Assembly: GCA_016926985.1 (NCBI GenBank)
Contig: JAFGNO010000073.1
Coordinates: forward strand, 1-7,198
DNA length: 7,198 bases
Source of the DNA: Anaerolineae bacterium
GTDB taxonomy: Bacteria > Chloroflexota > Anaerolineae > Aggregatilineales > UBA3940
Reading direction: 5' to 3'
Shown: piece by piece, positions 1 to 4,222 of the stretch
Numbering within the stretch: the stretch's first letter is position 1
How the letters are laid out: every line of letters begins with the position of its first letter
Program-made: the position numbers and the translations under genes
The notes under the pieces: model-generated
The model's database searches: none
What the model was told of the DNA's origin: nothing
What the model saw: only the letters and a program-made list of their open reading frames with translations

Positions 1-115
1 AGTCCTGGGCGGGTCACACCATACACAACGAGGAGAGCGCCCATTATGTGACGTTCTCTTTTTCATTTAGGCGCCAACCTCTGGCCGACAGACCACAGAC
101 TGTGCCACAACAATT

Positions 116-125
116 ATGCGCGCAT
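116..125. repeat. 10-bp perfect palindrome upstream of the HEAT-repeat gene
   Basis: ATGCGCGCAT is fully self-complementary and ends 36 bases before the preferred start of the HEAT-repeat gene. It lies between a 7-base inverted pair, ACCACAG (92-98) and CTGTGGT (129-135), which are not concentric with it. A weak -10-like TATAGC follows at 138-143 without a convincing -35. The palindrome could be an operator or chance; nothing else in the window repeats it. Confidence 0.25.
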
Positions 126-147
126 CTTCTGTGGTTGTATAGCATCC

Positions 148-161
148 GGGGGAGTGCTATT
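148..161 (+). promoter_or_regulatory. Ribosome-binding site that decides the HEAT-gene start
   Basis: GGGGGAG at 148-154 is followed by 7 bases and then ATG at 162. This is a better spacing than for the upstream in-frame GTG at 48, whose nearest purine-rich stretch (AGGAG, 31-35) is 12 bases away. The 38 codons between 48 and 161 are only about half G/C at third positions and include AGG, AGA and TTA, so they look non-coding. Confidence 0.6.
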
Positions 162-1760
162 ATGGACAGGCAGGACAGAGCGCTTATACCCACCACTACA
201 GGACTTCGACGAATGAGCAGACTTCCTGGTCGTAGGCCCTCAAAATACCCGGACGACCTCAGCAGTACCGGTGGCTCAGTTCCCAAATTGATTTCGCGGC
301 TGAGTGCCCGCGATCCGCGTACTCGCCAGGCAGCAGCAACTACCCTGGGACATATTGGCGATCCCGCTGCTGTCCCGTCGCTCGCAGCTGCCCTGAATGA
401 TGAAGATTATGACGTGCGGTTGGCGGCCATCCAGGCGATGGGCTGGATTGGGCACGTGAGTGGTATACCGGCGCTTTGCAAAATGCTCAAAGACCCTGAT
501 GAGGACACTCGCTTGGTCACCGTCATGGCCCTGGGTTGGATCGGCGATATTCGGTGTGTTCCTGGCCTCCTGCAAGCCCTGAACGACCCGGCCAGGTCGG
601 TGCGTGGAGCAGCTTCCGGGCTTCTCGCCCAGGAACAATTGGTAGAAGTCCCCGACCTGATAGTTGCACTCCATCATCCCAGCCGTAACATCCGGCAGAC
701 TGCCTATGCTGTATTGACCCATATGGGCGCAAAGACGATCAGGGGACTGCTCAGCGCGGCCTGTGCAGGGGATGAAGTTGCCAAGCCCCTGCTCCGACAG
801 ATCATGGTCAGTCATAGAGAAGCCTCTCTTGCCGTGCTGCTGAGCATCCTTGCAGATGAGCAGGCTGAGCATATCTGGTATGAGACCAGTAATTTGCTGG
901 CAGAGGCCGGGGAAGGAGCCATTCCCGGGCTTCTGGAGATAATACAGGACCAGCGTAAAGACAGCCAGGTTCGCACCATTGCTGCCCATTCTTTGTTATC
1001 CATTGGCGGTGGTGCCGCCATTAACGCTTTTCAGGAGACGCTTCGCTCCGATGATAGCTTGCTTCGCAGCCTTTCGCTGCATGCGCTGCGCAGGCTGGAT
1101 GTGCAGGCACTTCCCTCCCTTCTGCATGACCTGCGGAATGTCGATCCGGAAGTTTATTCCACTGCGCTCTCTCTTATCAAGCAAACAGGTGATGCTGCCG
1201 TCCCATATCTTCTGGAGAACCTGGCCAGCGAGCATCGAGAGGTATATGTGCCTGCAGCCCTTGCCCTGGGCGTGGTTGGCAGCAAGGCTGCCATGCTGGG
1301 GCTGCTGAGCCGGTTGCGCGATGATGACTGGATGATGCGTTGGGCCGCCGCTACTGCGCTGGGGGTGATCGGCAGTCCGGAAGCCATAACCGGGCTTCTT
1401 CGCGCATTGCTCGATTCTGATAGTGGGGTTCGCATGGCTGCTGCCGAAGCACTTGGGATGATTGGCGAAGCCGCTATTCCCGGCCTGATCAAGGCACTGC
1501 GCGGAACAGACACCCAGGTTCGCTGGGCAGCCGCCGTCGGGCTGGCCCAGATCAACCCGGATGCGGTCCCGGCTCTTGCTGAGGCTTGGCGGACAGCCGA
1601 TCGGGATACCCGCTGGTCGATTGCGCGGGCGTTGGACAAGGTACAAGAAATGCAGATTGTCCAGGACCTCCCCCCAGTCCTCAAAGCTATCCTAGCAGAG
1701 GTTTATCAGGATTCAGCAGGGGAGGCGACAAATTCCTCTAATGATATGATTGTTATGTAG
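162..1760 (+). CDS. HEAT / PBS-lyase-like repeat protein of unknown function
   Basis: From ATG 162 the product is 532 residues and is built almost wholly of HEAT-like helical repeats of about 31 residues. Clear units start near residues 40, 70, 101, 132, 163, 253, 285, 317, 346, 377, 408 and 439, with a divergent last one near 469. Their shared pattern is Asp-x-x-Val-Arg-x-Ala-Ala-x-x-Ala-Leu-Gly-x-Ile-Gly, for example at residues 84-97 and 393-404. Residues about 190-250 keep the helical periodicity but lose the consensus. There is no signal peptide or membrane segment, so it should be cytoplasmic. The last ~17 residues form a polar Ser/Asn-rich tail. Such repeats (HEAT_2 / PBS-lyase HEAT-like families) usually form curved scaffolds for protein binding. 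Although some relatives are phycobilin lyases, nothing here indicates a lyase. An in-frame GTG at 48 would add 38 residues, and ATG 213 is a weaker alternative. The gene faces the epimerase and overlaps its 3' end by 8 bases. The family call is firm; the function is unknown. Confidence 0.88.
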   Translation: MDRQDRALIPTTTGLRRMSRLPGRRPSKYPDDLSSTGGSVPKLISRLSARDPRTRQAAATTLGHIGDPAAVPSLAAALNDEDYDVRLAAIQAMGWIGHVSGIPALCKMLKDPDEDTRLVTVMALGWIGDIRCVPGLLQALNDPARSVRGAASGLLAQEQLVEVPDLIVALHHPSRNIRQTAYAVLTHMGAKTIRGLLSAACAGDEVAKPLLRQIMVSHREASLAVLLSILADEQAEHIWYETSNLLAEAGEGAIPGLLEIIQDQRKDSQVRTIAAHSLLSIGGGAAINAFQETLRSDDSLLRSLSLHALRRLDVQALPSLLHDLRNVDPEVYSTALSLIKQTGDAAVPYLLENLASEHREVYVPAALALGVVGSKAAMLGLLSRLRDDDWMMRWAAATALGVIGSPEAITGLLRALLDSDSGVRMAAAEALGMIGEAAIPGLIKALRGTDTQVRWAAAVGLAQINPDAVPALAEAWRTADRDTRWSIARALDKVQEMQIVQDLPPVLKAILAEVYQDSAGEATNSSNDMIVM

Positions 1761-2754
1761 ACGGGGATCCAAACCCCCGGTTCTTTACCCAGTTCCAGGT
1801 GCGGGTCAGCCCCTCCTCAATTGAGATCGCAGGTTGATAACCCAGTAGGTCGCGGGCCTTTTGCAAATTACAGTATGTGATTGGCGGTTCGCTGGGCGGG
1901 GCAGGCCTGGCATGCACAATAGCCTTCCTGCCAACCAGTGATTCGATTATTGCCACAAAGTCACTCAGCTTCACCGGCTCACCACGGCCAAGATTGATAA
2001 TGTCGTAGCCCAGGGGCAAGTCTAAAGCGCTGACTATTCCCTTCACAATATCCTCAATATAAGTCCAATCCCGGAACATCTCGCCCCCGTTATACAGGGT
2101 GATGGGTTCTCCCTTTACAATCTTCTCCATCACCATATAGGACATCATATCCGGGCGAACACCAGGGCCATAGGCAGTGAAGAAACGCAGCGCAGTGAAG
2201 TCCAGACCAAACAGGTTGTGATAGGCATAGCCCATCACTTCGCTGGCCTTTTTGGAGGCCGGATAGGGGGCCAGTGGTCTGCTGGTGTCCTGGTCTTCTG
2301 AGAAAGGTATCTGGTCGGTATTCCCGTAGATCGACGAGGTGGAGGCAAAGATGAAATTGGTGGTTGGAGTTTCCCGCGCGGCATCAAGCAGGTTGATCGT
2401 TCCTGTAATATTGACATCTACATATTCGGAGGCTCGCTCAATGGAGTACCGGACATTGGCCATGGCAGCCAGATGGGCCACACGCGCTGGGCGGTAATCC
2501 CGGAATATCCCGAATACTAGATCCCGATCGCGGATATCCCCATGGATAAAAGTGAAGCTGGGATGTGCCATAAATGGGGCAATGTTCGCCCGTTTCTGCT
2601 CCGGGCTATAGAAATCTGACAGGCTGTCTAGGACAATGACCTGTGTACCGCCAGACAGGAGAGCTTCAACCAGATGACTTCCGATGAAGCCCGCGCCGCC
2701 GGTTACCAGAACTGGCCGGTTGATGATGTTGTTAGTAAGGAGGGGTGTGTTCAT
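1753..2754 (-). CDS. NAD-dependent sugar-nucleotide epimerase, probably UDP-glucuronate 4-epimerase
   Basis: This is a 333-residue protein of the extended short-chain dehydrogenase/reductase superfamily, the normal length for the family. Visible motifs are the nucleotide-binding GGAGFIGSH (residues 19-27), the acidic end of beta-2 (VLDSL, 41-45), HLAA (94-97), the Ser/Thr-rich strand before IYG with T139 as likely catalytic hydroxyl, and the catalytic Y164-x3-K168 pair. The segments DFYSPEQKRANI (47-58), RFFTAYGPGVRPDMM (190-204) and RDWTYIEDIVKGI (228-240) resemble UDP-glucuronate 4-epimerases more than classical GalE. The likely reaction is therefore UDP-glucuronate to UDP-galacturonate, through a bound NAD+ and a 4-keto intermediate in the cytoplasm. 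UDP-glucose or another UDP-sugar remains possible. The start ATG has GAGG (2761-2764) six bases upstream. The gene follows the LCP gene by 22 bases and is probably co-transcribed with it, which suggests a role in surface-polysaccharide precursor supply. Superfamily assignment is certain; substrate assignment is moderate. Confidence 0.93.
   Translation of the reverse strand: MNTPLLTNNIINRPVLVTGGAGFIGSHLVEALLSGGTQVIVLDSLSDFYSPEQKRANIAPFMAHPSFTFIHGDIRDRDLVFGIFRDYRPARVAHLAAMANVRYSIERASEYVDVNITGTINLLDAARETPTTNFIFASTSSIYGNTDQIPFSEDQDTSRPLAPYPASKKASEVMGYAYHNLFGLDFTALRFFTAYGPGVRPDMMSYMVMEKIVKGEPITLYNGGEMFRDWTYIEDIVKGIVSALDLPLGYDIINLGRGEPVKLSDFVAIIESLVGRKAIVHARPAPPSEPPITYCNLQKARDLLGYQPAISIEEGLTRTWNWVKNRGFGSPST
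1762..1787 (+). terminator. Weak candidate terminator of the HEAT-repeat gene
   Basis: CGGGG (1762-1766) pairs with CCCCG (1775-1779) around an 8-base loop, starting two bases after the HEAT-gene stop. A T-rich stretch follows (TTCTTT, 1781-1786). The stem is only 5 bp and the T tract is interrupted. The element lies inside the C-terminal codons of the opposing epimerase gene, so it may simply be coding sequence. Confidence 0.25.
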
Positions 2755-2764
2755 GGTCTGCCTC
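2755..2764 (-). promoter_or_regulatory. Ribosome-binding site of the epimerase gene
   Basis: Read on the minus strand, the bases before the epimerase ATG are AAAAGAGGCAGACC. GAGG (2761-2764) sits six bases upstream. The whole gap after the LCP stop is 22 bases and contains no terminator, which supports translation from a shared LCP-epimerase transcript. Confidence 0.6.
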
Positions 2765-2776
2765 TTTTAGTAGGGA

Positions 2777-3922
2777 TCATTCAGGGTTGCCCAGGGTGAT
2801 CTCTTCGCCTGATTGGAAGCGGATAATTGCCCCGGTTATGCCCTGGGAATCGGGAATCAGCCGCTGATAACCATAGCCATCAATTACCGTTTCAAACAGA
2901 GCCGGGTCAAGATCAAGAAGCGAGATGTCATCGCCCTGGAGGTAGTCTGCCAGGCAAAGCAGCATTGAGATATCTGCCGGGCTGAGGTCAGTCAGGACTG
3001 ACTGCCTGAGCGACCTGGTCAACCGCGGCGCAGAAGCCATGACCTGGGGAGTGAGCAGCCGGTCCACAAGGGCCCGGATGATCTGGCTCTGGCGATCAAT
3101 CCGGTAAAGGTCGCTTGAATTTTCCGGGCGCAGATAGGCATACTGTAATGTGGCTTCCCCATCCAGATGGTTCCACCCTGGCTCAAGGCCAACCTCGTCG
3201 GCAATTGTATCTTCCAGATAGATATCAATCCCCCCAATGGTGTCGATGCCATCTGCGAAAGCATCAAAGCTCACCACAAAATAGCGGTCAAGATAAACAC
3301 CAAAGTTCACCGCCAGGGTTTCTGCCATCAGTATTGGCCCCCCACCTTCGCCCAGGTACCGGTTACCATACGCATAAGCCGTTTTCAGCCGGTTAGCGGA
3401 TATGCCAGTAACCGACTCCAGCCCCGGGATTGGGACCCACAGATCGCGGGGAATGGAGAGTATAGTAACTCCCGGCTTGCCAAAATCCACACGCACCAGC
3501 CGTATCACGTCAGCAAACCCGCTGGTGCTGTGATAATCGCTCTGCTTGCTGTCATTGCCAATAAGCAGGAGATGCATGGCTATTGGCCCTCCACACAGGG
3601 GCCGGGGAGTAGGGAGCAGTTCACCGGTGCTGCTATCACGGTGAGAAGCAGGTTGGGGGACAGATGGTGTGGGGTACCGGGCAGAGGGCAGGTAGTTGGC
3701 GATCAGGTGTTCACTGCTTTCAAGAGAACGATCAAGCGGGCGGTTCCAGACGCCAAAGGCCAGCCAGGTAATTATGGCAATCCCCGTGAGCACGCCTGCC
3801 ACAACCGGGGTCGCCCGGTGGTGCAGCAGGCGGTTCAGCAAAGGGAGTATACGATGCCAGGCACCTGATCCACGTTCGATCAGGGTCGCTGAAACCCGCT
3901 TGATTCTCTCCTGAAATCCCAT
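2777..3922 (-). CDS. LytR-CpsA-Psr (LCP) family membrane protein
   Basis: This is a 381-residue protein with the LCP layout. It has a basic cytoplasmic N-terminus (1-38), one membrane segment (about 39-58), a Pro/Ser-rich linker (about 60-108), the LCP catalytic domain (about 115-290) and a small C-terminal part (about 291-381). Family landmarks are LLLIGNDSK (118-126, with D124), the AD pair with D138, SIPRDLW (156-162, with R159), NRLKTAYAYG (177-186), GGIDIYL (230-236) and RIDRQ (274-278, with R274 and R277). The acidic residues and arginines match those that bind metal and polyprenyl pyrophosphate in known LCP proteins. LCP enzymes move glycopolymers from undecaprenyl pyrophosphate to peptidoglycan or other acceptors on the outer face of the membrane. 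The actual polymer here is unknown. The protein has exactly two cysteines, C110 and C323, both predicted extracytoplasmic. It is the first gene of an operon with the epimerase and is divergent from ppdK. The RBS is weak: AGG lies 4 bases before the ATG. Confidence 0.93.
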   Translation of the reverse strand: MGFQERIKRVSATLIERGSGAWHRILPLLNRLLHHRATPVVAGVLTGIAIITWLAFGVWNRPLDRSLESSEHLIANYLPSARYPTPSVPQPASHRDSSTGELLPTPRPLCGGPIAMHLLLIGNDSKQSDYHSTSGFADVIRLVRVDFGKPGVTILSIPRDLWVPIPGLESVTGISANRLKTAYAYGNRYLGEGGGPILMAETLAVNFGVYLDRYFVVSFDAFADGIDTIGGIDIYLEDTIADEVGLEPGWNHLDGEATLQYAYLRPENSSDLYRIDRQSQIIRALVDRLLTPQVMASAPRLTRSLRQSVLTDLSPADISMLLCLADYLQGDDISLLDLDPALFETVIDGYGYQRLIPDSQGITGAIIRFQSGEEITLGNPE

Positions 3923-3949
3923 ACTGCCTGCCGTATTGAGTATGCGGAT

Positions 3950-3978
3950 AGTGTATCGAGGCCAGGTAAGATGTGCAA
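3950..3978 (-). promoter_or_regulatory. Candidate promoter of the LCP-epimerase operon
   Basis: On the minus strand TTGCAC (3973-3978) and TACACT (3950-3955) are separated by exactly 17 bases. The expected transcription start, near 3943, would leave a leader of about 20 bases before the LCP ATG. Both hexamers depart from consensus (3 of 6 and 4 of 6 matches), so the call rests mainly on spacing and position. Confidence 0.35.
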
Positions 3979-4007
3979 TGAACGTATCTTCTATGGCTTA
4001 GAAAACC

Positions 4008-4026
4008 CTGCCTGCAATACAGGCAG
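4008..4026. repeat. Inverted repeat upstream of ppdK
   Basis: CTGCCTG (4008-4014) and CAGGCAG (4020-4026) are perfect 7-base inverted arms around a 5-base loop. A run of A residues (4002-4005) and TTT (4027-4029) flank the arms and could add pairs across a small bulge. It lies just upstream of the candidate ppdK -35 and could be an operator. The T tract is too short for a good terminator. Confidence 0.4.
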
Positions 4027-4042
4027 TTTACTGGTTTTCGGT

Positions 4043-4069
4043 TTGACTCTGCCGTAAATGCGGTAAAAT
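4043..4069 (+). promoter_or_regulatory. Candidate ppdK promoter
   Basis: TTGACT (4043-4048) and TAAAAT (4064-4069) are each one base from consensus, but the spacer is short at 15 bases. Transcription would start near 4076 and leave a leader of about 145 bases that contains the hairpins described below. A second -10-like TATAAG lies at 4155-4160 with a poor -35, so the true start is uncertain. Confidence 0.4.
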
Positions 4070-4079
4070 ACTGCGGGCA

Positions 4080-4117
4080 CACCTGTGTAAGCAGGGATTC
4101 CCTGACAAACACAGGTG
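4080..4117 (+). promoter_or_regulatory. Two-tier hairpin in the presumed ppdK leader
   Basis: CACCTGTGT (4080-4088) pairs perfectly with ACACAGGTG (4109-4117). Inside this 9-bp stem, CAGGG (4092-4096) pairs with CCCTG (4100-4104) over a 3-base loop, giving a stem, a small internal loop and a second stem. No U tract follows, so it is not an intrinsic terminator. It would form in RNA only if transcription starts upstream, as predicted. Confidence 0.4.
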
Positions 4118-4131
4118 ATTACTGTGTGTAT

Positions 4132-4156
4132 TACTGGCAGAACCAAACTGCCGGTA
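4132..4156. promoter_or_regulatory. 25-bp near-perfect dyad: second leader hairpin or operator
   Basis: TACTGGCAG (4132-4140) and CTGCCGGTA (4148-4156) form 9-base inverted arms with one T-G wobble and a 7-base centre. As RNA this is a stable hairpin in the ppdK leader. As DNA it is a good repressor-type dyad with half-site TACYGGCAG, just before the -10-like TATAAG at 4155-4160. Both readings fit the sequence. Confidence 0.45.
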
Positions 4157-4202
4157 TAAGTCCCACCAATAGCGTAGTTATAGGTTACACACTTCCATTT
4201 AT

Positions 4203-4222
4203 AAGGAGGAGTTCTGGATATG
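4203..4222 (+). promoter_or_regulatory. Strong ppdK ribosome-binding site
   Basis: AAGGAGG at 4203-4209 is a near-complete anti-16S complement, 10 bases before the ATG. The preceding CTTCC (4192-4196) can pair with its GGAGG core (4205-4209) through 5 bp including one G-U, over an 8-base A/T-rich loop. The site may therefore be partly masked. Confidence 0.75.

Larger units (their letters stand above)
3924..4152. promoter_or_regulatory. Cluster of seven CTGCC/GGCAG pentamers in the divergent intergenic region
   Basis: CTGCC occurs on the plus strand at 3924-3928, 3928-3932, 4008-4012, 4049-4053 and 4148-4152. Its complement GGCAG occurs at 4022-4026 and 4136-4140. Four of these belong to two dyads, and three are followed by G(G)TA. 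The sites flank both candidate promoters, the LCP one and the ppdK one. They could be binding sites for one regulator serving both directions. Base composition alone would give fewer than one on average in this length. Confidence 0.35.

Noticed and set aside
48..161. GTG 48 as the start of the HEAT-repeat protein
   Set aside because: It is in frame but has a long RBS spacing and codons unlike the rest of the gene. ATG 162 has a better RBS. Kept only as an alternative.
276..1646. Two long minus-strand open frames in the same frame opposite the HEAT-repeat gene (276-989 and 996-1646)
   Set aside because: They are the antisense shadow of a GC-rich, Ala/Leu-rich repeat gene. Their translations show no domain or low-complexity logic of their own, and the plus strand carries clear HEAT repeats.
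3167..3868. 233-codon plus-strand open frame opposite the LCP gene
   Set aside because: The opposite strand encodes an unmistakable LCP protein over the same bases, and this frame shows no motif, plausible RBS or coherent composition.
4008..4029. Terminator reading of the CTGCCTG/CAGGCAG hairpin
   Set aside because: Only three T residues follow on the plus strand, and no gene ends nearby on either strand, since the flanking genes are divergent.
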